64,000 nt of DNA from Dama dama. Taxonomy: Eukaryota; Chordata; Mammalia; Artiodactyla; Cervidae. The stretch's first letter is position 1. The number at the start of each line of letters is the position of its first letter. The stretch is from assembly GCF_033118175.1 (NCBI RefSeq), contig NC_083692.1, positions 17,294,501 through 17,358,500 on the forward strand, read 5' to 3'. Of this stretch, positions 23,200 through 34,069 are shown one piece after another. The notes below the pieces were generated by a model, which had not been told where the DNA came from, searched no databases, and worked only from the letters and a program-made list of their open reading frames with translations. The translations under genes and the position numbers were made by a program.

Positions 23200-25720
23200 G
23201 TGATATTTATTGCCTACTACCCGCCAGGATTTATGCAGTGTATTATAAAATAGGATGTAAAATAAGACCCAATATGTACATGTGGAAAACACATATATGG
23301 TTATACGTATATATGATTGGGAATACAAAGAAAAAAATTCTGGCCTGGCATAAACCAAAATATTAATAAGTGACTAGGAAAGGTTTTCATTTCCTTCTGT
23401 GTCTTTGTACATTTCCCAAAGTTTCCTGTAAGTGAACAGATTACTTTTGTAGCCCAAACAAAGAAAATTGGGGGAAATCCATTGGAAGCGCAATTCATTC
23501 TGAAATGGGGGGAATACTTTATTTTAAGAAAGCAACAAAATCTTAAAACCTTTTAAAAGGTAGGCTAGCTTAATCGCCCCAGGAGGGAAGAAGTAGCTAT
23601 TTCTCAGCAAAGCTGAGCAAACCCTGCTGACTTCACCGGCAGTGGCTGTCACCCTTGGTTCTTGAACAAGGACCTCAGGGTTAGAAAGGAAAGACTTCAG
23701 AAGCCACCACTCATCTGGTGGTCACCTGAGGGGGGCAGATGGCTGCTTTTCAAATCTCATTTTTAGCTGTTCTGAAGCCAAACCCAGCCCTCCTGCCCCC
23801 CAGTCACTCTTCTCCATGATATACACATCCTTCCCGGCTAGAGACTAATGCAGGTGCAACAGCAGGGAGTGGTTCCCCCAGCCCACCCAAGCTAGGAAGG
23901 CAGATCCAGTGGCCAAGCAGGGACCCACCTGGGCCCCTTAGAGAGTGGCTCCCATAGATGAAAGCAGTCGGGTCTGGGAAGGTGGGAGAGGGGAGAGGAA
24001 GTGGAGGAGCAGCAGTGGGAGATTCCCAAGACTTTCTCACCCAACTCCCACCCCAGACTCGGTGGTGGGGGGGGGGGGGGGGCAATGAGGAACTGCCTCT
24101 TACAGATCCAGGCTTCTCAGGGAAGCTGAAAGCCTTGCTCAAATCCCATAGCCGGTAGAGGAAAGTTACCACACACGTGCTCTATCTTGGGCAGCATCAA
24201 AGCAAATGTTGAAGGAGTGGCAGGTCAGAGAGCTCACGAAGTGCTGCTTCTCAGCTTGGGACGTTGCAGTGCCGGTTCCTTCTGACAACAGAGCCTTTAT
24301 TGTTTCAGGCTGTAAGTCAGTCGACAGGCCTTCCTCAAGCGATGACTGTGCAGCCACTTACAGTGTCCTGGGTCCTGAGTTTCGAGCTAGGAACAGAACA
24401 GAAAGAATGCTGCACTGGTCGTGTTTACAGTTCGGGGGGAAGAGGCAGAAAACACCAAGTGTGTGATCCTGGGGCTGGGGGAAGAAAAGCAAGGCAAGGA
24501 AGACAGGCTCGCTGGTCTGGTCGAGGTGCATCTCTGAGTCCAGGGTACCCTGAGGCTTTGGAGAAGGGAGAGTTACTCTGCATGAGGGGTGGAGGGGGAC
24601 TGGGGGTTCCCAAGGAATCCAGGTAGGGGGGTAGGGGGAGGGAAAGGAAGGGGCAAGCTGAGTGCTGGGGACCCGCCCTAGAACACTCACCTCCCTCAAG
24701 TTTCAGGGAAAGCCATATCACATAGACACAAAACATTGAAGAGTTTAATTTCATATGGAAAAATAAATGAAGAGGCCGAGATTTGTATCAGGGTTAAAGC
24801 ACACATGGGCCCAGAAGTGAGAGAGTGTGAGGTACCCTGAGAACTAAAAATGATTCATCCCCCAGAACCCAAAGCCTGAGGTAGGAAGCAGGAGAAAAAG
24901 CCAGACCCTGAGGGCAGGAGGGCAGCGGGGACCCTGCCTCATACAGCTCAAGGCCACATGCTGCAGTCCCACGTATGGTCCCAGCCTCTGCCTCCGTTTC
25001 TGTCACTACTCTAGATGTGAGCATGGTGACCCAGACCTTGCAGAGTCCCACCTCAGAGTCAGGTCGATGTCCCTGCCACCCAGCCTTCCCCAGGCCCCAG
25101 AGACTGTGATGTGGCAGGACTCAGGCAGCCTCCTCTGAGAGGACCAAGGACACCTGGCCTTTTGCTAACAATGACCTTTCATGGGCATCAAGGGCCCTGG
25201 AGGCAGGACGGCAAGGATTTTCCCCCAGCGGCCACCTGCCCTCCCCTTGGACTTGAAGTTCTCCTGTGGTGACATGGCCAGCTCCGGGCAGTGACTAACC
25301 TGGGTTTGAGGCGAGTCTTTCCATGATGGGCAGTGAAGCCTTGGAAAAAGCCCACTCCCTCTGCAGGGGGTTTTCTTCCCCATCTGTGGTTGGCTCATCC
25401 TGCAGTCATAGATTTCATGCCTTCCTCTTCCCCATTTTCTAAAGCCCCTTGAAATCTTGTTCCCGTGGAGAATGGAGGGAAGCTCTTGCCAGCCAGAACC
25501 CATCTCTTCATCACTCTGATCTTCTGCCCTTGAGCTCCTGCAGGCCGCCTGCCTTCCAGGGGCTGGAGCATCCAGGCCTGTCACTGTTACACTCCCCATC
25601 TCTCTGGAGCCCTCCACCCGGTGGCCTGAGGGACAGATGAGAAACAACTGCAATGCAAGATGACATACACCCTAATGGGGATCAGCCCAGAGCCCTGTGG
25701 ACTTAAAAAACATTCCCAAC
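23200..25720. other. Intergenic, no gene seen
   Basis: About 2.5 kb of mostly unique DNA. Overlapping frames on both strands at 23804-24754 and 25165-25653 (up to 162 codons) have no domains and compete with one another, as expected for GC-rich non-coding DNA. Confidence 0.5.
24067..24082 (+). repeat. (G)16 homopolymer
   Basis: Sixteen consecutive G, preceded by GGTGGT. A likely unstable tract, and a likely sequencing or assembly length error. Confidence 0.95.
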
Positions 25721-25724
25721 CTAA

Positions 25725-26104
25725 TTAAAAGTGAAGAGTTATGTTTTATTCGGCAGAAATGTTTAGGACTTAAGCCCAGGAGACAGCATCTGATGTAACC
25801 CTGAAAAAAAAAACTGCTCCAAGGAGGTGAGAGGAGGAGCCAAATTACATAGAAGTTTTGCAACAAAAGGCAGGGAGTCTGGACATCAAAAGATTACCAT
25901 TAAGGAAAACCAGAGATCCCAAGTTAAGGAATTTAGTGCTTTTCTACATGTAGGAAGATACAAGAGTCTGGGCTCACTGATATCATTCCTTTCATATGCA
26001 CCTCAGCTATCTGGGGCCAGTACCTTGTGTTTTTACATCCTGAGCTTCCGCTCCTCAGGACTCACCATAGGGAGTGACTGTGAGCTGATGGCTGCTAGAT
26101 AGCA
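25725..26104 (+). repeat. Unassigned interspersed repeat, left part
   Basis: Begins near AAGTGAAGAGTTATGTTTTA and contains TTAAGCCCAGGAGACAGCAT and CACCTCAGCTATCTGGGGCC. It resembles a repeat I have seen in ruminant intergenic DNA, but I cannot name the family. The BovB at 26105 splits it from 29805-29960, where CTGAGTTCCCTTAGGGCTCA resembles this element's CTGAGCTTCCGCTCCTCAGG segment. An LTR origin is possible. Confidence 0.4.
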
Positions 26105-27789
26105 GATGACCATTATATCTACCGCTGTGGGCAAGAATTTCTTAGAAGAAATGGAGTAGCTCACATAGTCAACAAAAGTCCAAAATGCAGTACTTGGGTG
26201 CAATCTCAAAAAAGACAATGATCTCGGTTCATTTTCTAGGCAAACCATTCAACATCACAGTAATCCAAGTCTATGCTCCATCCACTAATGCTGAAGAAGC
26301 TGAAGTTGACCGGTTCTATGAAGACCTACAACACCTTCTAGAACTAACATCAAAAAAGATGTCCTTTTCATCATAGGAGATTGGAATGCCAAAGTAGGAA
26401 GCCAAGAGATACCTCGAGTAAGAGGCAAGTTTGGCCCTGGGGTGAAAAAAGGAACAGGGCAGAGGCTAACAGAGTTTTGTCAAGGGAACACATTGGTCAT
26501 AGTAAACACCCTTTTCCAACAACCCAAGAGATGACTCAACACATGGACATCACCAGATAGTCAATACCTATATCAAATTGATGATGTTCTTTGCAGCCAG
26601 GGATAGAGAAACTCCATACAGTCAGCAAAAACAAGACAGGGAGCTGACTGTGGCTCAGATAATGAGTTCATTATTGCAAAATTCAGGCTTATATTGAAGA
26701 AAGTAGGTAAAAACACTAGGCCATTCAGGTATGACCAAAATCAAATCCCTTGTGATTATACAGTGGAGGTGACAAATAGATTCAAGGGATTAGATCTGGT
26801 AGACAGAGTGCCTGAAGAACTATGGATGGAGGTTCATAACATTGTATAGGAGGCAATGACCAAAACCATCCCAAAGAAAAAGAAACACAAGAAGGCAAAG
26901 TAGTTATTGGAGGAGGTTTTACAGATAGCTGAGGAGAGAAGAGAAGCAAAAGGCAAGGGAGAAAGGGAAAGATATACGCAACACCCAACTGAATTCAGAG
27001 TTCCAGAGAATAGCAAGGAGAGAGAAGAAGGCCTTAAAAGAACAACACACACACACACACACAAAAAGAGGAAAACAATAGAATGGGAAAGACTAGAGAT
27101 CACTTCAAAAAAATTAGAGATACCAAGGAAACTTTTCATGCAAGGATGAGCACAACTAAGGACAGAAACAGTAAGGACCTAACAGAAGCAGAAGAGATTA
27201 AGAAGAGGTGGCAAGAATACACAGAAGAACTATACAAAAAAGGTCTTCATGACCCAGATAACCACAATGGTGTGATCACTTATCTGGAGCCAGACATCCT
27301 GGAGTACGAAGTCAAATGGCCCTTAGGAAGCATCACTATGAACAAAGCTAGTGGAGGTGATGGAATTTCAGCTGAGCTATCTAAAGTTGTAAGAGATGAT
27401 GCTGTCAAAGTGCTGCACTCAATGTGTCAGCAAATTTGGAAAACTCAGCAGTGGCCATAGGACTGGATAAGGTCAACTTTCATTCCAATCCCCAAGAAAG
27501 ATGTTCAAAGAATGTTTAAACTACTAAACATTTGCCAAGAATGTTCAAACTACTATATATTTGCGCTCCTTTTATATGCTAGCATGGTTATGCTCAAATC
27601 CTTCTGAAGCCTCAAGCTAGGCTTTAGCAGTTCGTGAACCTAGAACTTCCAGATGTACAATGTGGGTTTAGAAAAGGAAGAAGAACCAGAGATCAAATTG
27701 CCAATATTCATTGGATCATGGAGAAAGCAAGGGAGTTCCGGAAAAACATCTACTTCTGCTCATTGACTATACTAAAACCTTTGGCTGTG

Positions 27790-28101
27790 TGTAGTGAAAG
27801 TCCCTCAGTCGTGTCTGACTCTTTGTGACTCCATGGACTGTACAGTCCATGGAATTCTCCAGGCTAGAACACTGGAGTGGGTAGCCTTTCCCTTCTCCAG
27901 GGGATCTTCCCCACCCAGGGGTCAAACCCAGGTCTCCTGCATTGCAGGTGGATTCTTTACCGGCTGAGCCATGAAGGGAGCCCAAGAACACTGGAGTGGG
28001 TAGCCTTTCCCTTCTCCAGGGGATCTTTGCAACCCAGGAATTGAACCAGGGTCTCCTGCATTGCAGGCAGATTCTTTACCAACTGAGCTATGAGGGAAGC
28101 C
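27790..28101 (-). repeat. Bov-tA SINE with tandemly duplicated head
   Basis: Reverse Bov-tA inserted in BovB. The 119-bp segment starting GAACACTGGAGTGGGTAGCC at 27867 recurs at 27986, so the element carries two tRNA-like heads (CGGCTGAGCCATGAAGGGAG; AACTGAGCTATGAGGGAAG). Host BovB sequence CCTTTGGCTGTG (27778-27789) / CCTTTGACTGTG (28102-28113) flanks it as the target duplication, 11 of 12 identical. Confidence 0.9.
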
Positions 28102-28269
28102 CCTTTGACTGTGCGGATCACAACAAAGTGTGGAAAATTCTTAAGGAAATCGGAATCCCAGACCACCTTACTCACCTCCTGAGAAACCTGTATGTATTCG
28201 GATCAAGAAGCAACAGATATTAATAGCGCTGCACACGGAACAACTGACTGATTCAAAATTGGGAAAGGA

Positions 28270-28864
28270 ATGTTCATCGCAGCACTGTTTATAATAGCCA
28301 GGACATGGAAGCAACCTAGATGCCCATCAGCAGATGAATGGATAAGGAAGCTGTGGTACATATACACCATGGAATATTACTCAGCCATTAAAAAGAATTC
28401 ATTTGAACCAGTCCTAATGAGATGGATGAAGCTGGAGCCCCTTATACAGAGTGAAGTAAGCCAGAAAGATAAAGAACATTACAGCATACTAACACATATA
28501 TATGGAATTTAGAAAGATGGTAATGATAACCCTATATGCAAAACAGAAAAAGAGACACAGAAATACAGAACAGACTTTTGAACTCTGTGGGAGAATGTGA
28601 GGGTGGGATATTTCAAAAGAACAGCATGTATACTATCTATGGTGAAACAGGTCACCAGCCCAGGTGGGATGCATGAGACAAGTGCTCGGGCCTGGTGCAC
28701 TGGGAAGACCCAGAGGAATCGGGTGGAGAAGGAGGTGGGAGCGGGGATTGGGATGGGGAAGACGTGTAAATCCATGGCTGATTCATATCAATGTATGACA
28801 AAACCCACTGAAATGTTGTGAAGTGATTGGCCTCCAACTAATAAAAAAAAATTTAAAAAAATAA
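28270..28864 (+). mobile_element. L1 LINE 3' end, young 5'-truncated insertion
   Basis: The 3' ~0.6 kb of a ruminant L1: CATACACCATGGAATATTAC near its start, the 3' UTR with GGTGGGAGCGGGGATTGGGA, and an A-rich tail AATAAAAAAAAATTTAAAAA. It sits inside BovB with a perfect 15-bp target duplication AAAATTGGGAAAGGA at 28255-28269 and 28865-28879. It was therefore inserted after the BovB. The 80-codon frame at 28270-28512 is the ORF2 C-terminal remnant. Confidence 0.93.
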
Positions 28865-29399
28865 AAAATTGGGAAAGGAGTATGACAAGGCTGCATACTG
28901 TCGCCCTGCTTATTTAACTGATGTGCAGAGGACATCGTACAAAATGCTGGGAAGGATGAATCACAAGCTGGAATGAAGATTGTCGGGAGAAATATCAACA
29001 ACCTCAAATATGCATATGATACCACTCTAATGGCAGAAAATGAAGAGGAACTAAAGAGCCTCTTGATGAGAGTGAAAGAGGAGAGTGAAAAAGCTGACTT
29101 GAAACTCAACACTGAAAAAACTAAGATCATGGCATCTGGTCCCACCACTTCATGGCAAATAGATGGGGAAAAGTGGAAACAGTGACAGATTTTATTTTCT
29201 TGGGCCCCAAAATCACTGCAGACGGTGAGACTACAGCCAAGAAATTAAAAGACGCTTGTTCCTTGGAAGAAAAGCTAAGACAAACCTGCATGTTAAAAAG
29301 CAGAGATATCACTTTACCAACAAAGGTCCTTATACTCAAAGCTATGGTTTTCCCAGTAGTCATGTAGGAATGTGACAGTTTGTTCTTAAAGAAGGTTGT

Positions 29400-29527
29400 G
29401 TGTGCGGTTAGTCGCTCAGTCGTGTCCGACTCTTTGTGATCCCACCGACTGTAGCCCGCCAAGCTTCTCTATCCATGGAATTCTCCAGGCAAGAATACTG
29501 GAGTGGATTGCCATTCCCTTCTCCATC
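29400..29527 (-). repeat. Inverted Bov-A segment inside BovB
   Basis: A reverse Bov-A body without tRNA head, from GTGCGGTTAGTCGCTCAGTC to GCCATTCCCTTCTCC. The BovB sequence that should lie between AAAGAAGG and TCCTGAATACTCATTGG (about 150 bp judging from the copy at 31650-31770) is absent. I see no target duplication. Confidence 0.8.
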
Positions 29528-29804
29528 CTGAATACTCATTGGAAGGTCTGTTGCTGAAGCTGAAGTTCCAATTATTTGGCCACCTGATGTGAAGAGCCAA
29601 CTCCTTGCAAAAGACCGTGACGCTGGGAGAGATTGAAAGCAAAAGGAGAAGGGGGCAGCAGAGGATGAGGCGGTTAGATAGCATCACTGACTCCGAGGAC
29701 AAGAATTTGAGCAGACTCTGAGAGACAGTGGGGGACAGAGAAGCCTGGTGTGCTGCAGTCCCTGCGGTCCCAAAGGATGAGACACGGCTCAGCAACTGAG
29801 CAAC

Positions 29805-29960
29805 AGATCGCAGGTATTCTCCTCCTTCCTGAGTTCCCTTAGGGCTCACGGGCTCACATTAGAGGGCTGCAATCACTGATGCCTCTGACATCTTTGTTTA
29901 CTGATACAGCAGGAAATACTCCATATCTTAGCCCTCTGGGGACCTGGACACTGGGGCACA
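29805..29960 (+). repeat. Unassigned interspersed repeat, right part
   Basis: Continuation or second arm of the element at 25725-26104. Contains CTGAGTTCCCTTAGGGCTCA and GAGGGCTGCAATCACTGATG. Confidence 0.35.
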
Positions 29961-30559
29961 TAAACCAACCTGGGTACGCTGGGAAAGGCTGCCCAGAGCT
30001 GGTGGCAGGTGAGTGTAGAATTAGACCCTTGAGTCCAGTTAGCCTGGCCAAGAAGTAGAGCCAGGACAGATCAGAGAGATGCATAGACATGAGAAAGACG
30101 GTATATCAGGGTCTGATGAGCAGGCTGGCCTGGTGAGCTACACACTTGCTTACATGTCTACACCCTGATGAACTCAGACATGGCTGTGGGACTTGCCTGG
30201 TCAATGAAATTTGAGCAGAGGTGACACCCGTGTCACTCCCAGACAGAAATGCATGGCTCAAGAGCCAGTGTCCTCTCTCCTCGCCTCTGAATTAGTGGAA
30301 GCACATGTCAGGCCAGAGTTTTCATCAGCCTGTGTCCCTAAGGGACTGAATTGAACAGAGCCCCCTGCTGGTCTGAATGGCCATTGTAATGTGAGCAAGA
30401 AATGAACTTGCTGGCTCACTCACTGCAGCAACCCCCAGCCTGTTCCTAACTGATATCATTGGTCTGGCTACAGTGGGCTTATATGGGGAGGTATCAGGGT
30501 GCAGCCTGCATATGTGTGCAAGCAGCTAGATCTCCTGTTACTCTTTTTCAAGAGCTCAC
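29961..30559. other. Intergenic, no gene seen
   Basis: Unnamed old repeat-like sequence at about 30130-30470 (GTGGGACTTGCCTGGTCAATG). Otherwise unique. It holds the CTCF-like motif at 30358. Confidence 0.4.
30358..30371 (-). promoter_or_regulatory. CTCF-like motif
   Basis: The minus strand reads CCAGCAGGGGGCTC. This fits the CTCF core CCASYAGRKGGCRS except for T at the next-to-last position. Motif only. Confidence 0.3.
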
Positions 30560-30710
30560 ATAGATCAGAATCCCGATCTTCGTCATTCACTAGCTCTGAG
30601 TCCTTGAACAGTTTAGTAAAACCCTTTGAGCCGAAGTTTATCCATCTATAAATAGAAAATAATGAAAATAATATTAGCTACTTCACAAGGCTGTTGTGTT
30701 TTCTGAGCAA
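30560..30710 (+). repeat. MIR SINE fragment
   Basis: TCATTCACTAGCTCTGAGTC, CCGAAGTTTATCCATCTATA and ACTTCACAAGGCTGTTGTG follow MIR order. Confidence 0.6.
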
Positions 30711-30734
30711 ATGAACGCTGGGTTTTCCCTATCC

Positions 30735-30908
30735 CCCGTTATGATGCTTGGACCACCTGTTCCCAGTCACCATAATACTTATTTAAAATGCAAATCCCTC
30801 ACCCCTGCCCCAGACCTACTGAATCTGAATTTCCGCGGGTGGGGTCCAGACATCTGTGCTTTCAGAAAGCACTCAAGGTAGTATCTCTCATGCTGGAGTT
30901 TAAGAGCC
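30735..30908 (+). repeat. MER5A-type DNA transposon fossil
   Basis: Non-autonomous hAT-type remnant: GCCCCAGACCTACTGAATCT, the GGGTGGGGTCCAGACATCTG block and TGGAGTTTAAGAGCCACT near its end. Confidence 0.65.
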
Positions 30909-30921
30909 ACTATCCTTAAGG

Positions 30922-32050
30922 ATCATCAAAAAAGCAAGAGAGTTCCAGAAAAATATCTATTTCTGCTTTATTGACTATGCCAAAACCTTTGACTTTGTGG
31001 ATCACAATAAACTGTGGAAAATTCTGAAAGAGATGGGAATATCAGACCACTTGACCTGCCTCTTGAGAAACCTATATGCAGGTCAGGAAGCAACAGTTAG
31101 AACTGGACATGGACCAAGAGACTGGTTCCAAATAGGAAAAGGAGTACGTCAAGTCTGTATATTGTTACCCTGATTATTTAACTTATATGCAGAGTACATC
31201 ATGAGAAATGCTGGGCTGGAAGAGGCACAAGCTGGAATCAAGATTGCTGGGAGAAATATCAATAACCTCAGATATGCAGATGACACCACCCTTATGGCAG
31301 AAAGTGAAGAGGAACTAAAAAGCCTCTGATCAAAGTGAAAGAGGAGAGTGAAAAAGTCGGCTTAAAGCTCAACATTCAGAAAACTAAGATCATGGCATCT
31401 GGTCCCATCACTTCATGGGAAATAGATGGGGAAACAGTGGAAGCAGTGTCAGACTTTATTTTGGGGGGCTCCAAAATCACTGCAGATGGTGATTGCAGCC
31501 ATGAAATTAAAAGACAGTTACTCCTTGGAAGGAAAGTTATGACCAACCTAGATAGCATATTAAAAAGCAGAGACATTACTTTGCCAACAAAGGTCCGTCT
31601 AGTCAGGCTATGGTTTTTCCAGTGATCATGTATGGATGTGAGAGTTGGACTGTGAAGAAAGCTGAGCGCCGAAAAATTGATGCTTTTGAACTGTGGTGTT
31701 GGAGAAGACTCTTCAGAGTTCCTTGGACTGAAAGGAGATCCAACCAGTCCATCCTAAAGGAGATCAGTCCTGGGTGTACGTTGGAGGGACTGATGCTGAA
31801 GCTGAAACTCCAATACCTTGGCCACCTCATGCGAAGAGGTGACTCATTGGGAAAGACCCTGATGCTGGGAGGGATTGGGGGCAGGAGGAGAAGGGGACGA
31901 CAGAGGATGAGATGGCTGGATGGCATCACTGACTCAATGGACATGAGTTTGAGTCAACTCGGGGAGTTGGTGATGGACAGGGAGGCCTGGCGTGCTGCGA
32001 TTCATGGGGTCACAGAGAGTCGGACACGACTGAGCAACTGAACTGAACTG
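30922..32050 (+). mobile_element. BovB (RTE) LINE, 5'-truncated, relatively young
   Basis: About 1.13 kb of BovB 3' end, covering the C-terminal half of the reverse-transcriptase ORF (frames 31335-31625 and 31610-32041) and the 3' terminus GAGTCGGACACGACTGAGCAACTGAACTGA. A perfect 10-bp target duplication ATCCTTAAGG lies at 30912-30921 and 32051-32060. Single stops and frameshifts (near 31329 and 31600) disable it. It has fewer disruptions than the 26.1-kb copy. Confidence 0.95.
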
Positions 32051-32060
32051 ATCCTTAAGG

Positions 32061-33312
32061 CTTTGATGGATAGTCCAAACCTCCACAGAGAGGAAGGATC
32101 ATTGAATGGAGGGTGGTTTTTGGTCTGAGGCCAAGAATCTTCGGCGTGCCACTGACCTAGGTGACTGCAGTGCCTTGGATAAAAGCCAAAGGCTTAAAAG
32201 CCCTGTATTACTTAGAGATCAAGTCACTCCACTTGGAGTCAGCCCGGTTTGTACAGGTCCAGCGTTAGTCAGCCCTCTGCAGCCACCCTGGTAGAGCTTT
32301 CTATGAGATGTCCTTCTCTAGGCAGAGCCTTCAGCAATGTAGCTCTCCCCTCCTTACCCACCCTCCACCTGGCTTAGGAAGGCTCAGCCTCTTGGGGCTT
32401 TTGGTACCAGTTCCTTTTCCTTCCAGGCAAGGCTGATTCTTAAGAGATTCTGAAAAATTGAGGCCAGGGAGATGACTGCAAGATTAGACCCTGGGATGTA
32501 GCCTTCTGAGTATATAGAGCTATCCAGAGGCCACAGAGGAGAAAGATGCTCCAAGCTACCTGTACGACTGCCCAGCCAGGCCCAGCTGCTCTGCTCCGCC
32601 ACCAGCTTCCTCCCAACACATGCCACCACCATATGACTCTTCTGAAGCTCTGCTCCACACATGTGCTCAAGAGCACACATGTGGCTCCTTGCGGCTCCCT
32701 GCCCGTGAAATCAGGTCTTAAATTCTTGCTCTGGCTTTCAGACCCTCCAAGTCACTCTGCACTTTGTCTTTCTAATCCCTTTTCCCCCTACTTTCCCAAC
32801 CTACTAATTTCTCTCCTCCCTCGCCCCTGTGACTCATCTGGGCTGATCACCTGTAGCAGATGCTGCTGGTGCCCTACCCAGACCCCCGTTTCTAGGCTGG
32901 CACCGCATGCCCTGGTACAAGGCACAAAAGACTGGCCCTCTTGTCTCCAAGGAGGCCAAATCTGCAGCGCCAGCCCCACTCTGGAACTCCTGTTATACCT
33001 CAGTAGAATCTCGTCTTTGCCTGGCCTCTCTTCCCCTCACCTATCCTGTTTACCTTACTTTCTCACAAACGTTTCTCTAGAGAGAACCCCCTCGAAAATC
33101 ACTCCCACAAGAATCCCCCAATCAGGCTCTGCTCCCAGAAAGCCTCACATGAGGCTCCCCTGTCATCTGGGAAGTTACCTTGAGAAGAAGGTAACCACCA
33201 ACTATACCTCTAGGCAGGCAACCCCAGAGGTCACAGGGCAGAAAGGTTTGCAGACCAAATTACCATGCTTCAATCACATAATTTATTTAATCAATTTAAA
33301 ACACAGTGAACA
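32061..33312. other. Intergenic, longest chance ORF of the window
   Basis: It contains a 261-codon plus-strand frame at 32546-33331. The frame runs into the CHR SINE at its 3' end and is rich in Ser, Pro, Leu and Cys without a domain. The DNA around 32690-32800 resembles weathered L2. I do not call it a gene. Confidence 0.5.
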
Positions 33313-33515
33313 GACTTCCCTGGTGGTCTAGTGATTAAGAATCCGCCTTCCAATGCAGGGGATGCAAGTTTGATCCCTGGTCGGGGAACTAAGATCCCAC
33401 ATGTTGTGTGGCAGCTAAGTCCGGGCAACGCAGCTAAAGAAGCCCGAATGTCACAACAAGGAGCCCGTACGCTGCAACGAAGACCCAGTGCAGCCAAAAT
33501 AAATAAATAAATATA
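33313..33515 (+). repeat. CHR-type SINE
   Basis: Forward: ACTTCCCTGGTGGTCTAGTG head, CTGGTCGGGGAACTAAGATC, and an AGCCAAAATAAATAAATAAA tail. The flanking AAAACACAGTGA (33299-33310) and AAAACATGGTGA (after the tail) suggest an imperfect target duplication. Confidence 0.85.
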
Positions 33516-33947
33516 TAAAACATGGTGAGAAGCAAGGGACAGGGAAATACACTTAGGATAAGTGCCAGCAGGTAGAAGGATCACCTGTCTGAATCCCGGA
33601 TAACACACGTTCACATATCTCATCCTCTCTTTGCCATAGCAGCCTTCCCCACTCATGGTGCAGCTAAGGGCTCAGAGGTGAGGCCAAGCCAAGGGGATCA
33701 GCTGGAGGATGGCATGTGGAGTGAAGGCACAAACTGCCTCTGTTGGGAAGACGCAGGGGCAGGTACCCCTTGTCACTCTGCAGCACCCCACTTAATCTGC
33801 TGAGCAGTTAAGGATTTTATCTATGTTTCTTGGACATAACGAGTGTCACAGTTGGACAACCATCTCAGGAGTAACACTGCTTCCATCTAGAGAAGACATG
33901 AGCCAAGGCTTGTAAATATTTAAGGTTTAGTTGATCTTTTCATTGGT
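33516..33947. other. Intergenic, no gene seen
   Basis: Unique-looking. No gene or repeat recognised. Confidence 0.5.
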
Positions 33948-34069
33948 GGGTTTCCCAGGTGGTCCAGTGGTCAAGAATCCACCTGCCAATGCAGGAGATG
34001 CAAGAGATGCAGTTTCGATCCCTGGATTGGAAAGATCTCCTGGAGAAGGAAATGGCAACCCACTCCAGT
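33948..34069 (+). repeat. Bov-tA SINE, 3'-truncated
   Basis: Head GGTTTCCCAGGTGGTCCAGT through AACCCACTCCAGTC, then it stops abruptly; the rest of the body is missing. Confidence 0.85.

Larger units (their letters stand above)
26105..29804 (+). mobile_element. BovB (RTE) LINE, near-complete but decayed
   Basis: A long BovB copy. It begins in the apurinic-endonuclease domain region (26185-26376 translates to a fragment with ITVIQVYAPSTNAEEAEV), continues through the reverse-transcriptase region (27083-27460 with a TEELYKKGLHDPDNHNGV stretch; 27634-27780) and ends at about 29800. Premature stops and frameshifts make it a pseudogene. Three insertions or rearrangements interrupt it: SINE 27790-28101, L1 tail 28270-28864, and an inverted Bov-A segment 29400-29527. 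An internal (CA)n lies at 27045-27063. Edge nonamers AGATAGCAG (26097-26105) and AGATCGCAG (29805-29813) are a likely 8/9 target duplication. Confidence 0.92.

Noticed and set aside
26185..26376. Endonuclease-like protein fragment
   Set aside because: It is the decayed N-terminal part of the BovB ORF and not a host gene. It is recorded under the mobile element.
32546..33331. 261-codon open frame, the longest in the window
   Set aside because: It reads into the CHR SINE at 33313, has no domain, is dominated by Ser/Pro/Leu/Cys, and part of its DNA resembles weathered L2. A single long frame in CT-rich DNA is not evidence of a gene.
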